Shown in pieces: positions 1-12,240 of a stretch of 64,000 bases of DNA (the stretch's first letter is position 1; each line of letters starts with the position of its first letter). This stretch comes from Sphagnum magellanicum (taxonomy: Eukaryota; Streptophyta; Sphagnopsida; Sphagnales; Sphagnaceae), in the NCBI GenBank assembly GCA_021904315.1, contig CM038925.1, positions 6,946,501-7,010,500 on the forward strand, written 5' to 3'. The translations under genes were made by a program, and so were the position numbers. The notes under the pieces are model-generated. The model worked only from the letters and a program-made list of their open reading frames with translations, ran no database searches and was not told the DNA's origin.

Positions 1-22
1 AGTCACGGAAGTCCGGTAGCAA

Positions 23-526
23 GTGAAGTGGTTGATGGGAAGGATTTTGGGGCTCCATGGGCTACGACATCATGAGGTCTCTGTTTTTGGGCTCAGGCAG
101 GAATATCTTGACATTCTTGTTGTAGTTGACACCTGTGGAGATGACAATGTCTCAGATTTGTGGCTTTCTGTGAATGCAGTCTACTGCTTCTTTATTTTTG
201 CTAATTTTGTTGTTGGTGATGATTGATACTGGCTTAAACATGAAGGGAACTTCATAAATTGTCTGCAAAATGAGTGCACTAATGGAAATACGTTTTCATG
301 GCAGCAGTCATGTTCTTCTAGCTTGACCAATCAGCATGAACAGTTGCTGAACGTTGACCAGGATGTAAGTGTTGCATTTGCCAGCTCTGATTCTGTTGGA
401 ACCAATAGATATAAGTTGAAGCATGAAGTCTTGAGAAATCCTGATCAAGACCTGAACTATAATCAGACATGGGCAAATTTTTATTTTTGTTGGGTGAAAG
501 ACCTGGCTACTGTGATCTTCAATTAG
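23..526 (+). pseudogene. Unresolved open frame with one internal stop (possible gene 3' end)
   Basis: One reading frame stays open from about position 23 to the TAG at 524-526, except for a single TGA at 224-226. I recognise no domain in either half. The second half is rich in Asn, Asp, Gln and Ser. The frame could be the 3'-terminal part of a gene lying left of the window, a gene broken by one nonsense change, or chance. No convincing splice acceptor or start decides between these. Confidence 0.2.
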
Positions 527-2679
527 AGATTATAGTGTGACTCTTCGGAGATTGGGGAGCCAAGCAATGTCGCTTAATATGTTTTTAAAAAACTGTAGTT
601 CCCACTCCCATGCAGACAAGTTCCATCTTCAAATGTCACCCACTGTCTTCAAGTTCATGCAGAAGCCACCCAGGGATCAAATTCAAGCACAGAAAATACC
701 TCTGCAACCTCAAAGCCAGTGTAAACCAGCAGCCGCCAGTGCACCATGAAGGATGGATGGTAAATAATCAACAAACAGTTTAAAGTTTCCAGTTCCTTAA
801 CTATGATGATGAGCTAAGTAGTTGTTTTACTACCTACTTACTACCAGCTCATTTGGCAAAAAGCATTCGTCACTCAACTATAAACTATCTACTTATTTAG
901 TAGTCACCTATTTTCCTACCTATCTACCTATATATATGAAGGGGGACAAAAATCCAATAAAAACTGATGGCTGGAACCATTACACTGAAGACAAAAGGGG
1001 AGGCCAAAGAAATGCCAAAAGATGTGCAGCCCACAAAAAAAACCAAAGAAGGGAGAGAGCTAGTCCCTCTTGTGGTAGGAAGTGCTTCTTACAGCATTTG
1101 GTTACCAAGGTGAAACTACATACTAACTCGGTTGAGGTTCCATCCACAACTGAGTCATAATGGGCATCCAGTGGATGATGCACTGATATTTGCTGGTTCA
1201 ATCTCGCCCAAGAGTGAACGAGCATCATGGCCTTACCTCACATCTACCACATAAACCAACAATGGTGGTAGCAAATCGTCTGAAATTTGAATGGTTGTCC
1301 TATGGTGTGACATCACCAGTGTCCAAGTGCTCTCTGGTGAAGCGCTAATCTTAAGTCACGCTGTCTGATGATCCCAGCCCTCACCCAGGGAAAGTCACAA
1401 ATAAACTACCTTCCAGAAGTTGGACATGATCTGGCCCCATCCACAAATTCTGCAGTTGAAACTTGGCTCCATATGAACATTTGCCTCACAAAATTAACAT
1501 TGCCCATGTCACCTAATGAAAAAAAAGAAGTGCAAATTAACTTTTGATAACCAGAAAAAGAAGCCCTAGTGCTGAGGTAAGCAGCTGGAAGCGCTTGCAT
1601 CTTTAAAGAGAAATCTTCATGTCATTAAGAAATACAGAATTATTTTGGTTGTGTTGCTTTGTGCAGTGGTTTAGATAATCTCTTTGCACCACATGGACAT
1701 ATATGTTTCTGTGAAACATTTTTCTTTATCTTGGAGTACATACTTGCACAAGAATCCCAGGCCCTGTATTTTCAACAGGTAGTTTAGAAATTAGAACTGG
1801 AGCAGATCCAAAGATGGGTTGGGGTAGCAATGATAATGCTTGTTGAGAAAGGAAGATTGAAGACCTACTGCCTTTTGCTCCTCAACAACCAGGTGAAGAG
1901 AGATGCTTGGGTAAAGTTTAGAGTTCACTAAAAAGTTCACACTGCTCTCGACACCAGCAGCCAATAAAGGAGAGGAAGAGAAAGGACCAGTGCTGTATGT
2001 CATACAGCTGCTGCTGCCTACCAAATGGGACACCACAACATCTGCAACAGGGAATTCTTCAGCAAAGAAAAGCAAAAATTCATTTCTTGTTTAAGAATAA
2101 CAACCTGGTGTTGAAGCAGGGCTCCAGTGTCCAAATCTTCCCAGTTGCCAGAAATGCCACTAGCTTCACAATTTTTTGGCAGGACCCAATTTTAGAGGTA
2201 CAAAGTTTGAGAAGGCACAATAGGTTTGTCTTCTCCAACAAGAAGACCAAAATCATTCCATTTCCACAGTACACTTCAGTGGTATTCTACAAAAATTTGT
2301 GCTTTGATCATTTCTTCAAGAGATTCTACACATTCTTGAGTGATGAATAAGCTGTGTCTCAAATCCTGAGCTTCCGACCTCAAGCACACCAAAAACATAT
2401 TATATATCTGCTGATGGACTGCACATGCTGCATCTTTTTGGACATTTAGGAGGTCCCTAAACACAAATCCTCCTCAATAACCAAGATGCTGTCACTAGTA
2501 TATATCATAACTCCTCAAGAATCTTTTGGCAATGGGACACATGCATCTCAAATCTCTGCCGACCAAATGCACAGAAAAATCACAAGTAGTCTGGCCTCAA
2601 TGATGAAAAACACTTTTTATCAAAATTTGAGTTCCAGCATCACTAGAGATGCTTAACAGTTCAGACACAGTGTGCATAT
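527..2679. other. Intergenic, no gene recognised
   Basis: Only short open frames without recognisable domains occur here on either strand. Positions 820-940 are a pyrimidine-rich, simple-sequence-like stretch with many CTAC and TTAC words. The right end is the 3' flank of the eS8 gene, which is read leftwards. Confidence 0.5.
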
Positions 2680-4114
2680 CTAGGCAGCTGCTCCCTTGCC
2701 TTTCTTCTTATGAATCTTCTTCTGGTAGAACTCAAGCTCCTTGCCTTCAAGGACATACCTGCAACAAAGACAACCAAAGATATAAGAATCTACTTGCCAA
2801 AGAACGTTGCTGGTTTAGATACACAAAAGCAAGATCTTGATTTTGTCATACCCATCTGCCCGCCCACATTGGCCAGGTCGAGACGAAATGCAGGCATATA
2901 ACCTTCCACTTGCAAACTGTTCCTCTAAATGAGGATCCAACTTGAGACCAACAACTCTTTTTGCAATTTTCTTCTGCACCTTCTTGCTAGCCTTCTTCTC
3001 CTCCTCCACTGTATCTACACCCTGAAGACACAATTTACAACACTGTTACAGAGAATCCATACCAGTACAGATATGTGAGCAACCAATTTGACAAAACACA
3101 AGTTTCCAATCACTCTCCATGAATTTCTCTACACAAAGACAGAAGAGAAAGGAGATGGGAAGGAAGTGCTGCACAACACATTGCCCAATGAAAAAATCCA
3201 ATCACCTCAGCATCCTTCTTGGTTGCAGTAGTCTTCTTCTTCTTGCCAATATCAAGACCATAATGCTGGCTGTACCATTGGCGGAAGGGTGCAGCATCCA
3301 CCTGAACAACAGCATTCTTCACCAATGTTTGAGTGCGGACAAGCTCATTGTTTGATGAGTTGTAGACAACATCCAATATCCGGACTTTTCGTGTGACTGC
3401 CTCAGATCCCCATGAGAAGTTGCCAGTATCCAATCGGAGTGCCCTGAACTTGAAGTTGCCACCCCTCACACGAACACGTCGCACAGTTTTGTTACTGGAA
3501 AGCTTGGTCATAGCAGGTTGCCTTCCAAGCTCATACCTATTACAACACACCACATAATTCAGAGGACTCTGAGCTACAATAAAGAGAAGGGGCTATCTAT
3601 ACAAGGTTAAAAATTTCAAACCCTCTCAATTTGCAACTCTTGCAACCCGAAGCTTCAAAGACCCTACCTAAAGAAGATAGATGGGGATTTCATTCAACCC
3701 TAACTGTCATGGATCCAGCCGAACTAGCACCATTATTGCATGGAGAGATGGCAAAACTTGCTGCACTAAGAGAGGACTTACTTGCGCTTCTTGCGCCAAG
3801 ACTTCTTTTTGCCTCCAGTAGCCCTCCTCTTGTGTGTGGAATCCCGTGAGATACCTGGCAAAAAAATCCATTTGAAAACATTAATAAAAAATCATCACTA
3901 TTAAAAACTTCTACATGGCGGACATTTCCGAGATTCGATTGCAATACACCGAAGCGAAAAGGATGCCCACGAGCGTCGAGGGCTGCCAAAAAACTCCAAC
4001 AAAAACTCCCCACAGGGAGGCGCAAAAAGAAAACGACTGCTAAGCGAAACCAACCTTCCAAGGAAGAAAGAAAGAAGAATGCTTCAGCGAAGAAAGAAAT
4101 GATGGCCTACCCAT
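2680..4114 (-). CDS. RPS8: 40S ribosomal protein S8 (eS8)
   Basis: Structural protein of the cytosolic small ribosomal subunit. Five coding exons on the minus strand: 4114-4111, 3854-3782, 3536-3206, 3021-2852 and 2758-2680. They join in phase to 218 residues plus stop, close to the plant family length of about 210-222. The first coding exon is only four bases (ATGG), and the second gives [15 protein letters not shown]. Further hallmarks are [67 protein letters not shown], and a lysine-rich C-terminus ending KGKGAAA. All introns have GT-AG ends. The four-base first exon next to the 5'UTR is easy for gene finders to miss. The frame is intact and the gene looks functional. Confidence 0.97.
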
Positions 4115-4253
4115 TGTGACAACCGCTGAGGAGCAGCAAAAGTTGCTCCAAGCTCCACTCTCCCACACCAAAGATGCGCTGCGGCGAAGTGAATTCGTCC
4201 CTCGAAGCGCCGCTCGCGTTTCCTCCTCCCCCGAAACAAGCGCGTAGCAATCC

Positions 4254-4345
4254 TTTCCCAAACCTAATCCCGAACCTAATGAGGAAACCTCCCCTCGGTG
4301 CACTCTTTTCCCGAACCTAGTCCAGACCTAATCCTGAACCTACCA
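4254..4345 (-). promoter_or_regulatory. Repeated CCTAATCC/GAACCTA motifs upstream of eS8
   Basis: About 140-230 bases upstream of the eS8 start codon, short words of the type CCTAATCC, GAACCTA and GACCTAA recur several times. On the gene's strand they read TTAGGTTC and GGATTAGG. Plant ribosomal protein promoters often carry telo-box elements (AAACCCTA), and these words resemble a degenerate form. The repetition is seen; a promoter role is inferred. Confidence 0.3.
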
Positions 4346-5470
4346 AGCCAAATTTGACCTTTCCCTAGATTTCATGGTGGACATGCTTGAATTAGGTGGT
4401 AATAATTTTGATGGTAATAATTTTGAAGCTTTCAAGTAAAATGAAAGTGTTGATATTTATAAGAAAAAGGTTATCACATATGATATTTCCCTCGCCTATT
4501 TGACCATACCTACGAACAAACGTTCTCACTTCTTTGCTTGGACGGATGTTTTTCTCATTATTTATTTATTTATTTTCAAATTTGGGTTTGTGATTTTGGG
4601 CCATTATTTTACATCCATAAAATTATAACATAATTGTTGAGGTGGTTAATGTTGTTTTTAAATTCTTTTTTAAAAACACAACTTCTCATGGCCACATTGC
4701 TCATGAAGCAAAGTTTCAAAAAATATGATGTTCAACTTAGGCTTAAATGAAGTCCCAAAGATCAAGTCCTTTTTCATTCATCTTCTCACTTATTTTTCTA
4801 GGTTATTCGGTCTTTTCTTACTCTTGACTTTGAAACCCTAATATCTCGTGCTTCTTCATCTATGTTCACATTTTACAACAACATTCTTCTTCTTCTTCTC
4901 ACATTTTTTTTAGTCGGGTTCTTTTGATTATTGAAGCTTGCATTGAAGTAATAGTTTTCAGTTTTTTTTTTTGTTCTGTAAGCTTACATTGAAGTTGTAG
5001 TTTCCAATAGCAAGCTATGAGTACATTGGCATCTTTGACATCATTGCAAACAACTTCTTCCCTTTTGTAAATATGAATTTTGTAGTTGTTTTTTCTTTTC
5101 ATGAGTTGCATTGAATCATCGTGCAACAAATTCATTTTTTTCCTTTGTTTTCTTTGGTTTGTTGTGATTATATTTTTTGGAATTTTATTTTACATATGAA
5201 AACCAAATAACATTACCAATGGAATATGATGTGTGTTGTGAATCCAATCCATAAGCATAGGGATTGTGTGTTTCAAATTTTCTAAATATTTGGTTTGGTT
5301 ATTTTGTATTCATGGGTTTTTTCATTTTCCACGTTTCAACCTTTTTTGTTTTTTTAGTTTTAAGGTATACATTTGCAGAACTAATGAATATGATTTGGAA
5401 AATCTTCATTTTCATTAGTGACTTAAACCAATAACAACCTAGAAAATTGAATGTTAATATTCATACTTGT
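4346..5470. other. AT-rich intergenic DNA
   Basis: AT-rich sequence with T-runs and no open frame that I recognise. No structural RNA or complete element is visible. Confidence 0.5.
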
Positions 5471-6420
5471 GAATATTGACACGTCCCCAAACTCCTCAAG
5501 AAACCCAAAGGTGGGTCCTAAAATGAAATAGCGAAAAAAGAAGAAAGTTGGGGCATGCTTTTTAAAAAAAGAAAGTCGGGGCATGCTCTTTAACTTGTGA
5601 CATTTTGGGGGTAGGAGGGTGTGTTGTAATTCTGGGATGGGAATAGGATGAACTCATAAACAAAAGTTTAAAATGAAATCAACTTGCACAACCAAGAAAA
5701 GAGGACAATTAGTGTAAATTGAATGGAAACGATACAATGGATTTAATACAAATAACCTCAAGCAGAAACTTTACACGGCCCCTAACCTTTGAGAGGAGAC
5801 ACCACTCCCCTCCCTATAGTATTATTTGTGCTTCTCTGCGGGGATTACATCCAAATGTCATTTTTTTCCAAAAGTCCCAAAATTGGGACTCTTGTTATTT
5901 CCAAAATTTTGGACGCTCATATCTTTTTCAAATTAAGTTTATTTTGATAATGAGAGGATAATATCTTATAGCCCTTGAAAATATCTTTCCAATAGTGTAT
6001 AACACGCTCCAATCGGACCTCATTTGACTTCTGCTTTCAATGGATTTGTATCGAAAGTTAAATTCTCAATTTGATTCTTGCCCCTTTTTTTAATCATAAT
6101 TCATGCAAATCAGGTCTAAATGAACAATGCAAGGGCACTTTAAGCATCTACACTTCAAGACCTTTCTAATGGTATCCCGAGGGCTTCATTTGGTACTTGC
6201 TTGCTTTTCCAACCAAGGCTTTAAACATTTGCAACTCCTATACAAATGCAATTCCCAAAGTGAGAATGCGTTTAGGAGTCATTGGGCTTCATCCCTTGCA
6301 TTCTCCTCCATTTGTGAAAATGTGTTTCACACCTAAACACGCTTTCGGCCTCATGGGCCTCACATTTTGTCACGAACCCAATGTTAAGGTTGCGACGAAT
6401 ATAGTTTGTAATATAATGAT
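5471..6420. repeat. Dispersed repeat, copy A (decayed)
   Basis: Several blocks match, in the same order, a more GC-rich stretch at about 27481-28300. Examples are CCCTATAGTATT followed by CATCCAAATG, then CAATTTGATTCT, and then ACTTCAAGACCTTTC near 6160. Copy A is more AT-rich, and some CG pairs in copy B read TG or lack CG here. Two near-identical words of the type GAAAGT(T/C)GGGGCATGCT sit at about 5541-5590. It is probably a non-coding part of a retroelement (LTR or UTR). The open frames at 5719-5961 and 6197-6604 are incidental. Confidence 0.5.
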
Positions 6421-9400
6421 AGTTATATTGTGTTGTGTAATAATTTTAGTTCAATATTTTGCCATAACAATCTATGTCAAATTATTTAAGGTAACTTACA
6501 TTTCAAATGGTGTAATGATATTTTTTTGTTTTGTGATGGGCATAAATAACTGGATTCATAATAATTGTTTTATTAAACTCATGGATAGTAGGGCCTTGTC
6601 TTAGTGGCAGATTGTATCAAATCCGTTGATGTTACCAGTCAATGAGTATGCATTTTCCTATCACATTTTTCTCATACAAATTTTTATGCATAAAATTTGA
6701 CAAAATAAAGTTTATAGGAAAACTTATATGTGAAACACTTTTTGATACAACATGAATACCATATTTAAATGTTCATTAAATGGGCCCAATAGAAATGGAA
6801 TACCTTTCAATATCCCATTCAACAACTTTCTCACAATAACTTGTTCCTCTAACATCTCCTCAAACATCATGATATAAAAATTGTAGTCCTAATAACCAAT
6901 GTTTGTTCACATTCATTTTCCATTTATAATCTTCAAATGTCTAATTGGACATGAAGAGTTGATCAAACCTTGTAGATTTGTTATGGATTCTCTCACAATT
7001 GGATGTTCAGTCACATACTAAACTAGTGAGATGGAGGAGGCATGCATTGTTAGAAACATTTATAAATGCAAATTGAAATTATTTAAAAACATATTTTAAT
7101 CATTTTCTACCTATGAACTCATGTACTTGTCTTTAATCAACCATGTTTGGATGTTGCAATCATTGATTTCAATGAACATGATAGGTACAACCTTTATTGC
7201 ATATATTTAAACTTTACTTACTTGAATGATATCATCACATATGGTGCAAAAGAACTATTTCTTTTCTTTTCAAGCTTTTCTTAACAAATGAATTTTCCTT
7301 CCAATAATTTCATAGTTTCAAACCTTTGTCATCATATTCTCTTGATCAATGGTCTTCATATTGAACCACTCCATGTAGTGGCATTTGTAGGTTTTAGAAT
7401 AATGTTTGTTTTAAGCCTATGACACTGTGAGAATTCTTGAACTTTTCACATTGAATTTCAAGTTCTACAATCTTGTGGTGTATCTTAAATATTTACATTT
7501 GAGTTTTCAATTTAGGTTTCCCAACATCCAATGAGGAATTTTTAAAAAAAAATTATTTGGGACTTTTTTAAGTGAATGAATTGCCATTTTATTTTCTAAA
7601 ATTTTTATAATCTTACAATATCTTGTTACACCACCATTAACCATATTCTTTTTGAAAATAACCAATTAATTAATGTGTTCCATGGTATTTTTAAAATTAT
7701 TGTATCATTGTGAATTATTTTTTCAAGCTTCAACTTTCCATTTTAAGAGATGAATATATTCTTGTATATGCTATTAATGACGATGAAGCTGACAAATCTA
7801 AATTTTAGATATTGATTTGTAATTTGAAACAAATTAAATAAAGTACATCCTACATTTTTATGTGTGTACATGTTCCTTTAGTAAATGATTTCACGTTAAT
7901 GAAATAGTCACTCAACATGCATGGATATCTAATTCGATTAAATTATAACTAATTTAAACATCATAAATTGTTAATATTCTATTAATGAATTGAAAAGGTT
8001 TGATGCGTTAGGTGTTCAAAAAAGAACCAAAGTGGATATGTTGAAAAAAGAATATAGAAGGTAATTCCCTTTCATTCAAATAGACACCATTTCCCCAATT
8101 TGTTCAAATGATTTGATTTCAATTGTGCTCAACAGATAAACAATAAATGTTATAATTTTCAAAATCTCACAATATTATGTTAAGCTATCATCTACCTAAT
8201 AAAACTTTGAAGTAGTTGGACAATTTATTCAACCTTGATAGCAAACCCTCATGCACATAAAACATCATCACAACTACATTTATTATCCAAATCCAACATG
8301 CATATGGATTAGAAAGATAACTACAATATGCACTCATTCAATATATTCCAAACTTTGCACTTTAATCAAACACAAGATATATCACAAAACTTGATAAGAT
8401 TTTAAAGAATTTCCTTCAAAACTTAAAATCTTCCAAACTTAAAATCATACATCATCAAAACCATGTCAAAAAAAATAAAATTCCATCTATTTACACTCTT
8501 CCTTCCTCTTTCCATTTATTAAGATCTAATAATTATCCCTTGCTTACAAAAAAGTTTAAGTGAAAAAGAAGATCATCAAGATTCAAATTTCAAACTAACA
8601 ACAAAAAAAAGATGATCTTAAGTAATGTTTCCAAGAAGAAAGAAGGAAACTAGCAAGGAGTTTAAAGTTCAGTCATCAATGTATATGCTATTTCTTAGGC
8701 CTATTCATAACAAAATAATGGTTTTGCTCATCACAAAATCCATGACTACAATTATCATTCCATCATTCTACGTACTTAAAAAAAAAAATGTTGCATGCTT
8801 GAATTCTCACTTGCCATTCTACTATAATCTAAATTTTGAATTTTTTTTCACTAATCCATAGTTTTAATCATCCTTACCTTACTTCCATCATATATTGGTA
8901 TCCCCTAAAAAATGTAACGATTTTCAAGACTTGTTGGATGTAATAGATTTGACTATTTGTTTCAAGTTCCAACATCTCAAGGACCCAAGTGGTCAAGATA
9001 AAGAAAATGACCATGAATAATTCAAGTTCATTATAGCTTGAAACCAATTAAAATCCATGACAAGCCCATCAAACCTTTACATTCTCAAAAAATAACACCC
9101 AAATAATCAAATATACCTTACACCTATGTGTTGGTAAGGCTCACAACCATTTACAATTCCAACAAAAGAATTTCATCCATACTCAATTAATTTTGTGGGG
9201 TAGGTAACAAAGGAGAGTAATGCTATAAAAACTAAAACTACAATTAGGTGTGAGAGGTGCATTTTAAAATAACTCAAAAGTTTTTGGAATGGTTTATCAA
9301 TTTCAATAATGGCCACTCCTTCCTCTTTGTGTTGATAACTTTGACAACAACTCGAACCTTAACCAAGGGTTTATTTTTTCAATTTCCCAATGTTGTAAGT

Positions 9401-9950
9401 TGGGTACACATGTTGGGTGGAGGAAGCAATGTTGGCAACTAGTGTGATTTTTTCATAGGTACAATTGGCACCTTGCTTTACATTGTGAAACAATGTTTAA
9501 AAAGGAATATGATGGGATTTATACTTTGTGATCCCTAAGATCAAATCGCTAATGCAAAACCAAGACATTGGATTAATATGTGGCTACCACGTATAAATCC
9601 CCCACAATGAAAAAGCCAAGAGAGTAAACATTGGATTAATTTTGGACTCATTTAACAAGAATGAAGACTTAGGGTTAGATTTAAGCTAAAAGTGATTAAA
9701 ATTGAATTTATAAATGTATCAATTTTCGTCACTTACACTAAAAATAATAACAAAATTTATATGAATGTACTATAATTTTTTAAAAAAAATACACTAAAAA
9801 CTTTAAACCAAACACAATTGTATGAGCCCCAAAAAATATTTTAATTAAATTGATATATGCTTCCACCACCCAAACAAACTATTTAGGACATTTGTGTATA
9901 TTACAACCAAAAAAAAAGAAGATTATAAAAGATAATAATTAATACGTGGA
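6421..9950. other. AT-rich intergenic DNA
   Basis: About 3.5 kb of very AT-rich DNA with many A and T runs. Open frames are short and low in complexity. No transposase, reverse transcriptase, RNA gene or ordered repeat was recognised. Confidence 0.5.
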
Positions 9951-10240
9951 GAATCTTATATATAAATTCACTACGTCCCTGACGGAGCTCGGGTTTCAGG
10001 CCAACTGGGCCCGGCGCTAATCGGAGGGCGGAATTTCCTGTTCCCAGTCTGTGGGCAAAGCTATTGAAGGAAATTAGGTTACGACATTCTAGCACGAAAC
10101 GGAGACCCGGGATAGTCGACATCAAGAACGGGGTGCCGGGCCGGGTCCGGTCCAGACTGTGTGTGATGGAGCTCGACAACTTTTGCTCCAGAAAACACCC
10201 ACTGAGGGAAGTTATCAGCAGTCACTTTTCGAAATTTTTT
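9951..10240. other. GC-rich island of unknown origin
   Basis: A sharp rise in G+C and CG dinucleotides inside AT-rich surroundings, with words such as GGGCCCGGCGC and GCCGGGCCGGGTCCGG. No coding frame is convincing on either strand. It looks like a younger or unmethylated repeat fragment, for example part of an LTR, but no paired copy is visible in this window. Confidence 0.35.
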
Positions 10241-10358
10241 GGGTATGGTCGTTGCTGATTTTGGGTACTGTAGCTGTGCAAGATTACAGAACGTCTGGTG
10301 TCTGTCTGTGTGGGCAATGCCTGGAAAATTCTTTCAGTTACCGCTCGTTCCCTGTGGA

Positions 10359-10484
10359 GCTTCCCCAGATGTAACTAACTCCAGAGACAAAAGAAATCAG
10401 GGGCAGTCTAATTTTTTGAGGCACTTCCCCAGATGTAATTGACTCCAGAGATAAAAGAAATCAGGGCAGTCTGATTTTTTTAGG
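10359..10484. repeat. Direct duplication of about 60 bp
   Basis: The words CTTCCCCAGATGTAA, CTCCAGAGA and AAAGAAATCAGG(GG)CAGTCT appear twice in the same order, starting near 10361 and 10423. Differences are few, so the duplication is recent. Confidence 0.8.
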
Positions 10485-10496
10485 CAAAAGATTTGG

Positions 10497-10890
10497 TAGA
10501 CCAGAAAAAAATAATTTAGGCCTTGGACAGCCCATAATCTTTTTTTTTTTTTTTTTGTATTGACCAAGACTATCTTTTTTTTCTTTTAGCTACTGTCTGT
10601 CCCGATTAAGGGGACGGATGAAATGTCCGTCCGGCTTGATGACGGGACGAATTTAGGGGAAGACCAGAAAAAAAAAATTAGGCCTTGGATAGCCCAGAAT
10701 CAATTTTTTTTTTTTTTGATTGACCAAGATTACCTTTTTTTTCTTTTAGCTACTATCCGTCCCAATTAAGGGGATGGATGAAATGTCCGTCCGGCTTGAT
10801 GACAAGACGAATTTTGGGGAAGTTTTTTTTTTTTTAGCTATTGTCTGTCCCGATTAAGGGGATGGATGAAATGTCCGTCCGACTGGATGA
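10497..10890. repeat. Tandem array of about 160-bp units (2 full, 1 partial)
   Basis: Each unit runs from AGACCAGAAAAAAA and TTAGGCCTTGGA through a T-run, TTGACCAAGA, CTTTTAGCTACT and GTCCCGATTAAGGGGA to ATGAAATGTCCGTCCGGCTT. Full units start near 10498 and 10663; a third, shortened copy follows from about 10820. In the first unit GGACGGA, a 7-base spacer and TCCGTCC form a perfect small inverted repeat. Later units read GGATGGA, which weakens the stem. Confidence 0.8.
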
Positions 10891-11866
10891 TCACAAAATA
10901 ATAATAAAAATAGAAAACACATAAAAATAAAAAAATAAAAAATAAAAGTTTCTGAAAAAAACTAAAACGTGAACCAAGTTTAAAGAAACCGGAGGACTTC
11001 GCTGTGACCTTCGGTCACTGGCACCCACTAGTAATCATAATGCCAAAATGTGATTTTTATGACTAAGACATTTTGCAACTAATGTCCAAACAAAATCATG
11101 TAATTATATGTCACGTTACTACCAATGCTCACATAGGCACATATGAAAATTTAATAAATCTCCATTGTTGATCTTTATGTATTACATGAACCAAGAATAA
11201 TTCAGCTCCCAAGAATGCAATGAAAAACAACATGTTTTAAAAATAATTGGAAGATGGTCTATAAGAACGAGAGCCAAGTGCAAACACCTTAAGAGTGGCC
11301 ATAGATGGTCAAGAAGGTTCTTAACTTGTCTCTTGTTTAGACTTTGGCATTTCTCCCCTAAAAGACTCAAGGAATATATCTCTAACTAAATAAGTTTCAA
11401 AACATCCTCTAACTAAATATAAAATCATATTGTAACTTGGGAAAGTTATTTTTAATTTAATTAATTTTTTAATTTTTATTTTCAACCTTGTTGACATTTA
11501 TATTATTATTTAATGGCACTTGGAGATGGCTTTACAAGACTATATTTATAAATTAAAAAATTTATATAAGACATGGTTGAAATTGAGCTTAATTGATTTC
11601 TTAAATAACACTATGAAACATGCTAATCATAATGTGCTAGAAAATAGGCTAGCTAGGAGTCTCTATGAGTGTCCATTACAATTTTCTTTCTTGACAAAAC
11701 AATTGAGAAAAGAATTTGGAGTTTTAAAAATAATTCATGATGTAAATTCAACTAATTTTTTATTTTCTGGAAAATTTTCCCCCAAAATTTAGATGTCACA
11801 AAGTTGAAAAAAATAAAAATAAAATCCTAAATACTTAGGATCCACTGACTGTCTGTCATTCCACAA

Positions 11867-11897
<31 letters not shown>

Positions 11898-12240
11898 TTA
11901 TTTATTTTCTAACTCTGCTTTGATTTATGGATAAGGTATGACTGAAAGAGAGCTCAAACACACCAACCACAGAAGAAAAAGAAGAAGGGAAGAAAACATG
12001 AACGTGAATTTGTGAAGAGGGAAGAGATTTGACGAACAGCTTATAAGATTGCTGTATGATGATGATGATGAAGATGATGGGAGTAGAAGGTACTAGAAGG
12101 AGTTTTGAGAAGACTGGCAATATGAGATTATGAAGGGTAGAAACAGGAGATTGAAGAAGAGGAGGAGGAGGAAGTGATGGGGAGAAGTTATTTTTGAAGG
12201 AAAGGACAAGGAGACGAGAGGATACCCTTAGTTGAAGGCA
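10891..12240. other. Intergenic DNA and likely 5' flank of the PPR gene
   Basis: AT-rich DNA with an (ATT)n microsatellite at about 11867-11895. An open frame at 11519-11792 has no recognisable domain. From about 11935 the sequence turns purine-rich (GAAGAAG and GATGATGATG words), which fits the 5'UTR of the gene starting at 12241. An in-frame TAG lies at 12229-12231. Confidence 0.45.
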
